Shown here in pieces: positions 1-12,900 of a stretch of DNA of 64,000 bases. Positions within the stretch are counted from its first letter, which is position 1. Each line of letters starts with the position of its first letter. This stretch comes from Colius striatus (Eukaryota; Chordata; Aves; Coliiformes; Coliidae), in the NCBI RefSeq assembly GCF_028858725.1, contig NC_084763.1:22067501-22131500 (forward strand), written 5' to 3'. Position numbers and translations under genes: made by a program. The notes beneath the pieces were generated by a model. That model saw only the letters and a list, made by a program, of their open reading frames with translations. It had not been told where the DNA came from and made no database searches.

Positions 1-3000
1 TTGAAGGATAGTGGAAGGCTCATATACAGTATATTTCAGTATTTCATATGTTTCAATACATACAGCGTTTGCTTCTGGAAAAAAATACTATTCCTGGGTG
101 TCAATTTAGTTCAATGACTGTAGCAGCATGAAACTTAACATAACCTACAAGCCTACCTGAGAACCATATTTTTTGCCAGAGAGGCCCTGCTGCTCTCTTT
201 GTGGTGGCCACAGGAGGCCTGTATACCTCTGCATCACCTTGCAGCTGCAGTGGTGAGTGCAGTGTCAACATACAGGCACTCACCCAAGCCTCAACTCCAC
301 AGTGACTGGAGACAGGGCCCTCTCTAATGAAATCAGCACATTGAAAGTATTGGAAAAAAAATACTGGCACTTTTTTTCAAGTGTTTGAAGAAATTGTCAT
401 CTGTCTCTTTGGCATCAAGATGATGTGCACAGATGGCATTTTATAGACCTTGGTGCTGGAAGGAGCTTGATATCAGTACTGGTGGCCTTGCAGGCACACC
501 TTAAGTTGCAGCCAAAGCAATGCATCTTTTCAGCCAGGAGACACAATTTAGCTGTAAAAGCCTCATTATCCAGGCCATAAACCTTCTGCTTGCTCTGCAA
601 AAACAGGCATGTTATTCAAGTTCTCAGAAAATAAGTACAAATTTTGGTAGGGAAACTAATATTTCAGCCCTACCAGTGATTTTAAGCTATCACAGGTAGG
701 CAACTCATGCTGTGCCTCATTCCCTGTGCCTGAATTTTTATTACTTTATTACTGAATTTAGTGTAAGCTGTTTTTTCCTCAAAATTTTTATCCTCATGTG
801 ACAATTTGCCACTTGGTAATGATGTCTTAAACATAAATGATTGAAGCTTCAAAAATAAGACTTTATCACAGAAATGCTAATGTAGCCTTCCTGATTCTGC
901 AAAGGGAGCTGGGAAACTGCATTTGTCTAGTTTGATTAGGCTCAGCTGTTACCCCGTGTTTGAAGATGACAGACTGGATGGCTGGGCAGTAGGCTGTGCC
1001 TGGCCATTTTATGTGCTGCTGCTGCTGCAGTGAAACTATGACCTACACCTCAAAATTTGAAGCAGTGTAGAAAGGCAAAGCCTCTCCACTCACAGCCTGG
1101 CACAGCTCTTCTTGAAAGCAGCATTGAAATTGCCATCAGCTTACTAGAACACTGCAGTTCTAAAACGTAGATGTGGACTGCCTGACAGCTCTGGTGCCAG
1201 AGAAGCCTCATTGAGTTCTGGTTGCTGCAATGTCATGGGCAACACCTGTGGCCATCCATTTGCCAGGAAAAAAAACCAAAAAGGCAAGCAAATTTGGCAA
1301 TGTTTTGCTACTTCTTCCTACTGTTCTACTGTGACCTTTTTTCTTTACCCATTCAATGGTTCCATTGGTAAGGCCTTTGGGTAAACCCATGAGTGTCGTC
1401 CCCTACTACTGCTCCCCACGTCGGTTCAGCAACTCTGCTCCTGGTTTTGCATTCCACAAAGCATATTTAGGGTCCAGAGGTTATCCATGAGAGGAGAGGA
1501 AAACCAACTGTGAGAAAATGAGGCATCACACTGTTTTAAAGACAAGGTATCTGAAGCTCTTTAGGCCCTGATTTGGCAAAGTGCCTATGCACATGCTTCA
1601 CTTCAGGAGCAGTTTCACTGATGTCACTCTTGCATGCCCGAGGTTACATTCAGGGTTAAGTCTTTTGCTGGTATGCAGTAGTGTTTGATCTGTGTTTGCA
1701 TCTTCATGGAGTAATGGGCTGTAGTGCAGTATGAAGGCTGGGAGCAGGATGCTGTGTTGCCAATATCCATGAAGCTCTGGAATGAAGAGCCCAAAGGCCA
1801 GCATGACCATTAAAACAATAGCATTTTGGTTTGGGTTGGGTTAGGGTTTTTTTTTAATCTGAAAGAGTGTTAGCAGAGAAAAAAGAAGATTGTGCTTTGT
1901 GGTGTTTAATTAATTGGGCTTTTGGCAAGCTGGATGATAAATCACTTAAATGAGAAGTTGTGTGAGGAAATTGCTGCCAGATATTCTTCTCCTCTGTGCC
2001 TCCTGCAGCACCACAGTGATACTGGTACAGACGGCAGGTTCTGCAGACCTTTACTAACAGAAGTAAATAACAGCAATAGACAATCCAAATTCACCACCCT
2101 AGGATGTTAAAGGCTGTTTATCTACTTACTAGCAACTGCAAATCTCAGCTGGGCAAGACTCCCAGTGTTAAGGCCGTTGTACACATGGATTTCTACGGGC
2201 ATCTTCATTTTCCTATGGAACATTTTCTATGAATTTTAGGATTTTGCATGCTTGTCCAGGATTTCCAAATACCTGGCAGTCCTGGATGTATCTCTTGATT
2301 CTGTGCAGGCTTGTGAGCCTTTGTGATGAATGCATCACATCCAAAAAGCATCACATGTTCTATATGTTCCTGTGAGAATGCACAATGAGAACATGTTTGG
2401 GATACTATGTATGCACCAAACAACCACCTAGTACCTGAAAATCTCAAGGCCCCATCAGACTTCTGCCCGTTTGATCAACACATTCAGCAAGTCTGTTCGA
2501 TTCTTGCTTCTCTAGATGTTTACAGCACACGCCTGAGTTGTAGGGAAGCGTAGCCTCTCTGCATGACTGTCACATTATGTATAGGGACATATTTCATCTG
2601 TGAATGGCAGAAATGTTAAGCGATCTCACAGCAGATGCTAAGTGGTTTGCAGTTTGAAAGGCAAGGTCTAAAAGGCAAATGAAACAGGAAAAGGGAAGAA
2701 AAATAATGTTATAAAGGTCAGTAGCTGAGTCATTGTTTTAAAATTGTTCTACTTTGTTGTGCCTTACAACATTGCAAGGCCACAGTGAGGTTCTTCTGGT
2801 AGCTTCAATGGAAGTCCCTTCGCATTATCTCATAATCTTAATCACATCCATAACTCTCTCATTGTGTCAGTTGATCTATTGTCATCAATAGGAAAATAAA
2901 TGTGTGCATGGGGATAACTTTTAGGAGAAAAGTTGGTAGGCATCAGTGCCCTGCCTCCAGCAGGATATCAGGATATCATCAATGTCCTGCCTTTACCCTG

Positions 3001-3511
3001 TTCATCTAGTGGGTAATCTGTAGAGTTACAAGCACCAGCTTGCCTTTAACTGGGCACCTGCCCTGTGGCTGTGGTGGCGACTGGCACAGGTGGAACTGTG
3101 GGGTAAGCCAGAACTTCATGCTGAAGTTCAAATGGTGCAGCCATTTATTATCTTTCTGCACTTGTCTTTAGCAGCTACCTTTGTGGTTTAGATAATACCA
3201 TCTTCCAACGTAACATTAGTTGTGTTGTTGAAGTACGAAATCCAGATTAAGGCACACAAACTTGAACAGGTGTTTTCGTTGTGAAAAAATTTCTAAATAA
3301 CTCCCTAACAAGGAACACATAATTGTAAAGAATCTTTTCCATCTCCTGCACAAATGGAATGAAGAGGATTCTTCTATACTACTTTACAGGCATAAGCTGT
3401 TACTGAACTGTTGCATTAACACTAGTTGTTGGTTTACCTTTACCCCACTCAGCAAAAGAGCTTTCAGACTTTTGAACTAGAAAGTCTCATTTATGTATCA
3501 AATATCTTGAT
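1..3511. other. Intergenic DNA upstream of COLQ, nothing recognised
   Basis: I see no exon-like segment with a recognisable protein and no clear dispersed repeat here. The short open frames (at most about 90 codons) do not resemble known proteins and lack supporting splice sites. By recalled vertebrate synteny the gene upstream of COLQ would be HACL1 in the same orientation, but I could not identify any HACL1 exon. Confidence 0.6.
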
Positions 3512-3775
3512 GAGGCAAGGGGTAATGGCTTTAGACTAAAAGAAAGTAGATTTAGACTAAATATCAGGAAAAAAAATGAGAATGGTGAGGCACTGGAACA
3601 GGTTGCCCAGAGAGGCGTTAGATGCCTCATCCCTGGCAACATTCAAGGTCAAGTTGGATGGGGCTGTTAGCAATGCCATCAGTTTGAAGATGTCCCTGTT
3701 TATTGCATGGGGTGTGGACTAGATGACCTTTAAAGGATACCTTCCAAAACAAACCACTCTGATTTTATTATCTTT
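3512..3775 (+). mobile_element. CR1 LINE 3' fragment
   Basis: This is a 5'-truncated avian CR1 copy in forward orientation. The signature text is present in order: 'gaggcaaggggtaatggctt', 'cactggaacaggttgcccag', 'catccctggcaacattcaag', and 'ggactagatgacctttaaag' near the 3' end. It is diverged, and the terminal octamer repeats are degraded. Ends are approximate. Confidence 0.85.
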
Positions 3776-4469
3776 GTCCTTCTAACTAGAACTATATTCA
3801 TACAGGACCTTGAGATTGATGATATTTTAACTATATTTGTTTCACCTTGGCTTGTTAATGAAGTACCTGACAACCAACAGTGGATATGACTGAGGAGCTG
3901 CCCTTTTTGTTTAAACAAGCATTCATCAATTCTTGCATAGAAAAGGTTTATAAATGCTATTTACATGGTAGGGTCAGCAGCAGATTCTTCCACCCACTTC
4001 TGAGAGCTCACATCTGGGTTGAAAAGGTGAAACAACAGCTACTTGAGCAGGTGAACAGTGCAGACATCTAGTTTTGTTTTGTTTTGTTTTTGTAGGCTTT
4101 TGACGTTTTTAGATGCCATGAGATCTACTCAAAATAGGAGTTTTTTGAACTGCAGTTGATTCACTGCCATAAAACTGTGGGAGTCTTTATCTTTGAACAC
4201 CAAACTGCAGATGACATTTGGGCCTCCAGGGTTCTCACTGTGGAACAATTTTTTTCAAGTCCTCAAAACCCCTTGTTCTCACTTAGGCTATTGGGTATCT
4301 TATAAGACTCAGAAACTGCAGTGTGAAGACTTTGCTGTGTTTCTTTCTTCAGCTAATGTTACCTGAAGTAGAAATACTGCTCAGAGCCTGTCAGGTTTCT
4401 TGCACCATGTAAGGCACTGCTACATGACACTTCTTGTCAGGATTGACCTCATTAATGTTTAGAAATATG
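3776..4469. other. Intergenic spacer between two CR1 fragments
   Basis: Nothing was recognised apart from a short TTTTG simple repeat at about 4071-4096. Confidence 0.5.
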
Positions 4470-4789
4470 TAAAGAGTGGATGTCAGGAGGATGGAGCCAG
4501 GCTATTCTCAATGATGTCCAATGATAGGACAAGGTGAATGGATATAAACTGGAACACAAGAGGTTCCAAAGAAACACAAGGAAGAATTTTTTCACTGTGA
4601 GGGTGAGGGAGCACTGGAACAGGCTGCCCAGATGGGTTGTGGAGTCTCCTTTTCTGGAGACATTCAGAACCCACCTGGACAAGTGCCTGTGTGACCTACT
4701 CTAGGTGGTCCTGCTCTGGCCGGGGGATTGGACTAGATGATCGTTTGAGGTCCCTTCCAACCCTTCTCTGTGATTCTGTGATTGTTTCT
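4470..4789 (+). mobile_element. CR1 LINE 3' fragment
   Basis: This is a forward CR1 copy. It shows 'actggaacacaagaggttcc', 'ttcactgtgagggtgaggga', 'cactggaacaggctgcccag' and a 3' end of the form 'attggactagatgatcg...cccttccaaccc' followed by 'gtgattctgtgatt', the CR1 terminal repeat. The 124-codon open frame at 4637-5011 starts inside this element and is not a gene. Confidence 0.92.
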
Positions 4790-6559
4790 ATCACATGCAC
4801 CAATGCAATGGAGGTCAGAAACAATCTGTGTAATGAAATGTACATCCTTGTAGCATGGAGTGTCAATCTTGTGCACTGTCACCTGGCTAAGTCAAAACCA
4901 AAAAGCCCACAGCTATTGTCCATTTTATTTCCAATGGACTTCATCCTTCTTCTGAAACCATTATCAGCCTTACCCAAAATTTCAGCTGGTAAGGCTAATA
5001 CTGTAAAATGAGAGGAAAAAAACCAAAACCCAATACTTGCACCTTGACATGGCCTGACTTGCTGCCTTCTAATGAAAAAGCAGATCAGAGGCTGGATGTG
5101 GTTTATGATGGAATTCCTTGCAATATTATTCAAGAAAGATGTTGTTGCATTTTTAACCAAACATGCACTTCTGTTCTAGGACAAAGAATCAAGAATTGAA
5201 ATTGGTAAGGAGATGATGAAGGAGGAGAGATATAAGGGTCATGCTGTGTGAGTTCTTCACAGTATTATTGGTTTGATTAATTTCCTTTACAAGTAGAACA
5301 TATTTTGCACCACAAATTTCTGTTACATTTTTCCATTGCTAACAGACTATAAGAGGATTTGAAATCACTTGATTGTTGCTTTGATTAACTATTGAGATGT
5401 TAGAATGAAGTAGCTTACATTTAAAAATAGTTGTATTTATCCAAAGTGTTGCAGTACTAGTACATTGTGGGTGTATTAAGCACATCCTTTAAGGACAGAG
5501 GCAAGACAAATGTGATTGTTTCTATCAAACCATTACATTTAGAGATATTTTGCTAATCTTTTTTCAATGTCTTGAAATTGACAACCAAGAGTGTTTAACT
5601 AGAGTCATGCAAATACGTCGCTTTGCCCTTTAGTGGTGTACTCAGAAGGAGTTAGCAGCCAGGGGGATTTGTCAGTGTCTCTGTCAATGAGAACTTTTCT
5701 CAAGTTAAAAAAAATAATTGGTTCTGTCATTAATCTAAATGAATTCCATGTTTGTCTTGGAAGAGACAGTAGAGTGGGCAAAGAAAACCATCTCTGTGTA
5801 GAAAAGAGGGAGTAATGCAGGTTTCACAGCAAAGGAGTACCTCTGCATTTCATGGAAACCGCTGTCAGACTCCTGGCAGGCAGGCGGATCCCTCTGCTAG
5901 TTATTCAGAAGACAGACTTTTATTTGCAAAGCCCTGTGAGTTGCATTAAGGCAGAGAAACACCAAGCTTTTGTACAGGTAACAAGGGCACATGCTGCCCT
6001 TCAGAGAGTCCTTTTTCTGAGGTTTGTTTTCTTCCCACAGCGCTGTGTAGCATGTTGACCGCCACCACCCCCGGAGCTGATAGCGTTTCACTCACCCCAT
6101 CATGGCACACGTATTGTTTCTTCCACCTGTTGCACCCTGTCAGTGAACTCCTTGCAGTCCTACAATGTCTGGCAATATCAGTGAAACTGTCATTTTCACT
6201 TGAATCCTAAATAATTATCTGTGTTGTGGTTTGCAAAGCCTTTGTGGCATCCCTCAGCCTGAACTGCACTCTATAAATGAATGCAACATGTTTAGCTACC
6301 AGTGATAAGCAGATGTTAGGTACTGCTCATGTCTCTCATTAAGGCAATTAGTGACCTGTAGAAGATGATCAATCAGGGATTTTATCTATCTCGATGTCAG
6401 TGTCTGGTTGCCTGCACTGAAGGATGCTGTTTGTAACAGGTCCAGTCCCTAATTTCTCCCTTTCCTGCTCATCATTACTATTATCCAAAATGCCTTTTTG
6501 CTTCTGTTAGCAAAACCAGAATCCCCCATGCCCCAGTTTTAGCAGCTAATGTCCACAAT
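4790..6559. other. Intergenic DNA, no gene recognised
   Basis: There are no recognisable exons, RNA genes or repeats in this stretch before the COLQ promoter region. An unannotated alternative 5' exon of COLQ cannot be excluded, because a short signal-peptide exon would be hard to see. Confidence 0.5.
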
Positions 6560-6564
6560 AGGGG

Positions 6565-6570
6565 CAACTG
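6565..6570. promoter_or_regulatory. E-box (CAACTG) upstream of COLQ
   Basis: CAACTG fits the CANNTG E-box consensus bound by myogenic bHLH factors. It lies 15 bases before a MEF2-type site and about 260 bases before the COLQ start codon. E-boxes are common by chance, so the pairing is the main argument. Confidence 0.35.
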
Positions 6571-6584
6571 ATCCAGCACAGGAG

Positions 6585-6594
6585 TTAAATATAA
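6585..6594 (+). promoter_or_regulatory. MEF2-type site (TTAAATATAA) upstream of COLQ
   Basis: TTAAATATAA matches every position of the MEF2 consensus YTAWWWWTAR. It lies 236 bases upstream of the ATG of a gene expressed in muscle. It could also act as a TATA-like element. The match is seen directly; binding is inferred. Confidence 0.45.
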
Positions 6595-6659
6595 CTGTGT
6601 CTAGTGTAAGGAGAAGATTTAATGGGAAATGGTTGGCATTCTTTCTTCTTAAAGGCACG

Positions 6660-6829
6660 GGGGAATGAGGGGGGGGAGAGAGAGAGACGTACACACACAG
6701 ACAAACGCATCCCACAGTGAGGGAAGAGGCAGAGAGCAGGCAAGGCAGAGAGGGAGCGAGGGTAGAGAGAGAGAGATCCCCAAAGCAGCCCTGCGCCTCT
6801 GAGCTGGAATCTGCCAGGGTGCAACCAGC
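6660..6829 (+). promoter_or_regulatory. COLQ: Probable COLQ 5' UTR and core promoter, GA-rich
   Basis: This stretch is purine-rich on the + strand, with GA/GAGA runs at about 6671-6688 and 6716-6775, and leads into the start codon. The base at -3 of the ATG is A, a favourable context. The transcription start is not defined by the sequence. Confidence 0.5.
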
Positions 6830-6935
6830 ATGTTGGTCCTCAGCCTGCTTGTCTGGGGATCCTACCTGCAGCTTTTCTTCTGCTTTGCTTTATCTCAGAC
6901 TGCGTACGTTGACAATGTCTTCTCAGTTTCAGCAG
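6830..6935 (+). CDS. COLQ: COLQ exon 1: signal peptide
   Basis: This exon encodes residues 1-35 and the first base of codon 36. The peptide begins [20 protein letters not shown], a hydrophobic secretion signal, and the YLQLFF core matches mammalian ColQ. Cleavage is probably around residues 22-25. The donor is g|gtaaat, leaving phase 1, as in the mammalian gene. Mammals also use an alternative first exon (ColQ-1a) from a second promoter; I did not find an equivalent. Confidence 0.93.
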
Positions 6936-9900
6936 GTAAATTGCTTTAAGTCTTGTTACTTTTCCTTGCTTGGAGCTCTCTGCACTTTTGATTCTTGCAC
7001 TTGCCAGTGACTGGGAACACAGGATTAAAAAAGAAATACTTCAAATTGCAGATCTCAGTGGAGGGATTTTGAATTGCAGACCTGTTCTGCCAGATGCAAG
7101 GGGATTTTGTTGCTTGATTGGTTTTGCTTTTTACCTTATAATTTCTAGTTTTAAACCCCTCCCTTTCCCTTCCCTGTGAGAAATAACAAGCAAGATCCTC
7201 AGCTGCTCTAAAATGCACCTTTTTTTTTCCGTTGGCTTCCATGGTGCTGTGCTAATTCACGGATCTGTCCCAATTAGTATATTACTTGCACGTCTGCATG
7301 TTTCTTTCTATTTTGGATGAGCTTAGGTAGATTACAGCAAGGGAAAGAAAATGAATCTCAATGTATATCTGCTTCTATAAATAAAGCCCTGACCTCAATG
7401 ACTGCTGCCAGAGTCCGACTGGATGTTAGCAGAATAAACATCATCTGGCTCTGGCTATGACACTAACAAATACTCGGATGACTTACATAGCAAACAAGAG
7501 TCCACTGCATGGAAAATCCCTGCTAGGCAAAAGCAGAACAAATTAGTTGTCGGCTGAGCCAGGGCACTGGAAATCCCACTTGATAGATTTTACAGTTTCA
7601 TCAGCAAGACTTTCCTTTAGCCACGTTCTATGCAAAGGAAGGGGAAAGTTGGTGAGAGCTCTGACTCCATCTCTCCTTTGAGGAGCTTTCACCAACTTTC
7701 TGTCTGTTATTGTGTATCTGTCAATAGAGATGCTCCTAGGTCAAATTTGAGATGATTCAACACAGATTTGAATGTCAAGGTCAGCTATACCTACAGATGC
7801 CTCCCATGAAGACTCTGACCAAAAGAGTACACATCTTAAGACTGTACATAAAATCAACTTTAGACATGACTCTAAAGATACCCAGCCTTTCTCTCTCTCT
7901 CTCATGTCTCTGGTGTGACCATTCAAGGTGTTTATGAGATGGTTTACATTCAAGGTGTTTACAAGAGAAGGGTGATCAGGAGGGATAGTTTTTATGAGGT
8001 AATAGATTTCTGCACTAAATAGCCGTAACAGTATGCATGATTTCTTCTAAGGGTTTTGGCTTTTTTAAATCTTATAAAATGTGCAGAGCTAATACATTGT
8101 ATTTCACTCTTAATGGTTTGAACAGTCCACTCATTTACATAAATTCAAATAATAAGATTCTGAGGGCCACAAGAGTACTGCACATATCCTTTGGGAAAAA
8201 GCCCTTTAGCATTTAATAATGCAGCCATTACAATTCTCTGGTCACTTCAGATTGCTTTAAAGATAACATCTAGGAAAGTTTAATGTTCAAGGGAGTCCAC
8301 CCTTTGAAAAACAATTTAGCTCATTCTTTTGAACCTGTAGGAACTAATAATGTTTGTTATCCCAAACTCTGTAGGATGCCAAAAAGCATTAACATTCCTA
8401 TTCCATTTGGTGTGCTTTTTCTAATATGTTGAGATTAGTTAATGTGAGGTACAGGATTCATTAAAATTCACTTCCTCTGATATGTTCCATATTGCTTTGC
8501 AATTACATGTATATTTATTAGACCTCAAAAATTGTTTTGAAGAGCTTTACATGTATTAGACACGTGTAGGTGCCACACAGATAAACAAGAATTTCACATT
8601 TCCATCACCTGTATGGCCTGACCTTTCTCCTGTGATACACACTTGTGTGTCTAGAGAAGACATTTCAGCTGTCCTGAAAAAAAAAACCAGTTCAACAAAT
8701 AATTTTCCTCTTGGAAGAATAAGGACTTCTTATCTCTGCTAAAAACACGATGGAAGAGGCAAATAGGAAGGAAAATGTCAAACTGCTCTTTTCAGTAGAT
8801 TATTTCCCATAGCACAGGCCTGGGGGCTCCTCAGGCAGAGATTGCATTCGGCCATGGCTCCTTCCTCCTCTATCTGGGCTTGGAGAAAATGTGAACAGTC
8901 AGGAAATCTGGTGGCCAATGTGGTGGTTTGAGTAAATCACCAGCCCTCGTATCACTCTGCAGGAACACCCTGAGCTGTGCTCCTCTGGCCAAGGCACTGG
9001 AAATCACCTTTAGACCCAGCAAGCTTTTAGCAAGGCTTCTGTCACAAATATATTGTAAATGTTTACTTGATAATATGTGGAAAAACTAACATCTGTCAGA
9101 TGGTTCAGACGTAATCCCACTATCACAGGGCTGGTTTAACAGCCATAGTCATGGGAGGTGTTACATACCCATGTGCTTTTATTCCTTGTTAGTTGGGCCT
9201 ACGTGGTATGAAAAAATAAATGATAAAAAATTCCTTTAGTACTTTAATTGCATCTACATTTTAAGAAATATCTCCTAAGAAAAAAGCAAAATAAAATCTC
9301 TAGTTTCTGGTAGAAATCTCACAGTGAGTACTGAAGGTGAATTAATTCCATTTAAATTCTCGGTTATCTTAGTGGTTTCTCAAATGTTCTGTGACTGTCA
9401 GCTGAGTCAATTATTTGTATCTGGCACCAGGATGTAATTGCACATTTAAAGAATGGATTTGAGCACTGTACTTGAAAATTCTAAAACTAATCACATTTAA
9501 CAATGAGGATGTTCTTAAGTGGCAACTTGTCTTGCCTATAGCTCAGAAAATGCATTTGGGTGTATTCCAGATACATCTGGAAACTTCTGAGCTAAAAGTA
9601 CTTTTATTTCTGTCCTCTCACATCTTTGCATAGCATCAGGTCACAAGTAAAAAGGTTGACAGTTTACGAAACAGCAACTAGAAAGCAGAGATAAACAATT
9701 GATAGAGGGAGAAAGTGTTTGTAGAATAACTGGGGAAAGAATAATAATCTAGATCTCTGATTTGCTGCCAACTCCACCTTGTAGTCCCATCAGCCTCAAA
9801 CAACGGCACATCCTTGTTTCTGAAGTAGTTTGAACTTTGATTCCAAAGAGTTGAGTCTTCTGGTGCTGAAGCATCATTTCTGGAGGAAAGGCTTTAGAGA

Positions 9901-12900
9901 GTAATATTACAACACTCTAAAGCATGTGGCTGTGATTCCCACAGGGACACTGAAGACCCCCAGGGATGGGTAGCTCAGCCCTCCTGGAGTCAGCAGGCTT
10001 CTTTTCAGGGTAACCTGTCATATCTCACCCATGGTGTTTATGGTACTGTTTGTAACCATTCTTCAGAGCTCTGCTCTACTGAGGTTCCAGCATTGTGCAC
10101 TCAAGAAGGTTTCACTCCTGATGAAAACTAGACAGGTATTTTATACTCATTTTTTGTAGGTTACATGAACCAGTCTGCACCTTGTAAGAACCAGCCTGAA
10201 GGAAGCAACCTTCTAAATTCAGGTCATAGAAAGACTCTCCTCTCATTCTTTCTCGTCCCCTGTTCTACTCATCCAGGCTGAAAGGTTTCTTGCAGAGAGA
10301 TGGGAAAGTATTTAAATTGTCAGCAACAGTGGGAGAAGGACAGCATCTCAATGCTTCTTCTGACCCCAACTTTTACACATGCCACAAATGTATCCTTTTA
10401 TTGAATTTTCTCCTGCGATCAATATTGATACATAGCCCTATGAAAGGAATACAGTAGATTAATTTAAAGGAATGAGATGAGACAGTAACATCTGAGCACT
10501 TTTTGCAGTATTCCTCATGATTTCTTTGCCTTTTTCCTATTATTTTCCAAAAGAAAAATAACACTACGTCTCACTGGGGAGGTGACACAACCTCTTTGAA
10601 TTGGGAAGGTGTAAAATTAATGTGCATCTGGACTTCATGTGGGATAGCTGCAGTAAACAGTTTAGCTTTCTTGCAGACCAACACTGTTGGAGCAGTAAGA
10701 GCCACGGTGGTGGGCAAGGCAGGTTGGGAAGAGGAGCTGTGCAGGATGCTAGCCTCAACTGGGCAACTCAGGGAGGAGGGGACCTTGGTAGCCCCTGTGT
10801 CCATGTGCTGAGGGGAGAGAATGTTGTGCATTTGTGAGAGAAACAGCCGGTGAGAGAAAACACAGAAATAAATAGTGATTCCTGACATTGGGGGAGTCAG
10901 GGTCTGGGCTGCCTTTCTGTAAAAGGAGTATCTGACCCCATCATCAGGGCTGAGATTTTTTTTCCCTTCTAATTGAACAACCCACAGGAACCCTAAAAAT
11001 TGCCACAAAATTGTCAAAATAGACAGGTGGATGGTTTTCCTTTCTAAGGAGAGCAATTGTAAATATTTACTTATGTAAAATCACAGGAGCAAAAATGATC
11101 AGAGTGCTTGCAAAAATAAGAAAGACTCAGAAGGAATTTAAAATGACTAGCAGTAAAAGCTGAAAGACTCTCAAAGGCAGCAGTCACAGCCTAATGGCCC
11201 AAAGAACAACCAGCAAGCAGAGATGGATTTTTTAAGGGCAAAAATATGGGTCCAGAGAAGGGAGCTGGGCTCTGCTCTGGAAAGGCAGCATGGGTACAGG
11301 AGGTGCCCAGCATCCTCACACCATCGATCAGAGGCCTTCCGAAGGAACATGTGTGGGGAAGAAAGCTTGGTTAGGCAAAAATTCCTGATGGAAATGAGCC
11401 ACTGATAAAGACTACAGCTACGTTAGGAGAAGGAAAGCAAAGTGTCATTGGCCGGAAGAGAAGACGCTCAGCTGGCTATGGATTTGGCTGGGCAAAAGTG
11501 TTGGGGCTGGACTTGGCTTGGCATTTAAAAGCTTTCTGTTGTGTTGGTGACTTGCAGAAGCCTGAAAGGGAAACAACAGGTTCTTTCAATAGAATATTTC
11601 TTCAACTTGAGAGGAAAAAAAGAACCTTGTGATTGGCAGTATGCACTTGATAGCCCAAATGAGCAGCTACAAAAATAAGCCAAAAGAGGGGTTATGTGGT
11701 CGTTACCTTTCTAAGCTGACAAGGATTGTATTTCCTCTGGTGAAAGGCTTGGGCTGTGAGCAAATTGGTCTAATATGGTGTCATTACTGTTGCTTTAAGT
11801 AAATGGTTTTTCAAAATAAATACAGTTAGATTAAAGAAGCCCCTTATTTGACTTTATCTGTAGTTTCTCCCCTGGTAGCTACGACCCATGAGAATCCTAA
11901 ATTGGGTGTCCTGCTCAAGTCAATGCAGATAACACTCATTGATGAAACTACCTTAGGATTCATGGACCCTTTTCTGGTGACATATGGTGCAACACTAGTG
12001 CTGAGACAGGTGAGAGCAGAGCAGCCACACTGGTGCACAGTCTGTATGTGACTTTGTGCCTGCACCCAGCTTTGTGTCAACAAGGGCAAGGGGAAGGCCA
12101 CGATGGCTAAAGGACTCTCAGGAAGTCCTGTGAAATTGTTAGTAGACCGGTAAGTAGAAGCCCCCTTGATCCTGTGGATGAGGGAGAAGGGAAGGACATC
12201 AGAGGCAGTTCAGGAGGTTGTGGCATTTGCCTTGTGGCAGTAAATAAAAATCAGCAGACACAGCCATTAGTGAGGGAGATGGAAGCTGGTTGCAACAAGT
12301 CTCAACTACAGCTCTGGGTTTTGCATGCAGGAAGGGAAAGGGGCTTCTGAGCTTGTGGCATCACTGATGACAAGGCACCTTGGCTTGTCAAAAAAGGTCC
12401 AGTGCAAGTGAAGGGAAAGAGCTCAGTTAAATGCTGCATAAGATATCATGAACATTCATTCACTCAAGAAAATATATGTCAAAGGACCATATGGTCTCCC
12501 CTGTGTTCCTGTTTCCCATGGTTTAATATAAAGGTCTCATTTAGCTTTATGTAGTGAGCTGATGGGGGCAGAGGCATTCTGAAATACAAAGATAGGTTTG
12601 TGGTTTGAGGCACAGGAAGCTGGAACTACTGGTGGCCTGTTCAGATTGTTTTTCTGGGGCAGTGTTTGTGTTACAAGTAAGGCAGATGTCCAACCTCAAG
12701 CTCTTTTGGAAATGCAGCCCAGGCAAAACCAATATTTTTCAGATAGTTGTTATGTGGTAAAATCAACTTATTCCCTGTGTACTTGTAGACAGTGTTTTTA
12801 GGTCTCTGCTCCTATTACAGACAGTTTATGTGTGGGTTTATCAATATTATCAAACCTCTGCACACAGAAGAAACAGACTGTGGCTTGCATCTTAGCATCT

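Noticed and set aside
1830-1856. Telomere-like text (ggttgggttagggttt)
   Set aside because: Only one TTAGGG unit within a short G/T-rich run; too short and irregular for an interstitial telomeric repeat.
4637-5011. 124-codon + strand frame
   Set aside because: It starts inside the 3' end of a CR1 element and has no supporting gene structure.
10571-11056. 161-codon minus-strand frame in intron 1
   Set aside because: No motif, no splice context and no similarity recognised. Shorter frames overlap it on both strands.
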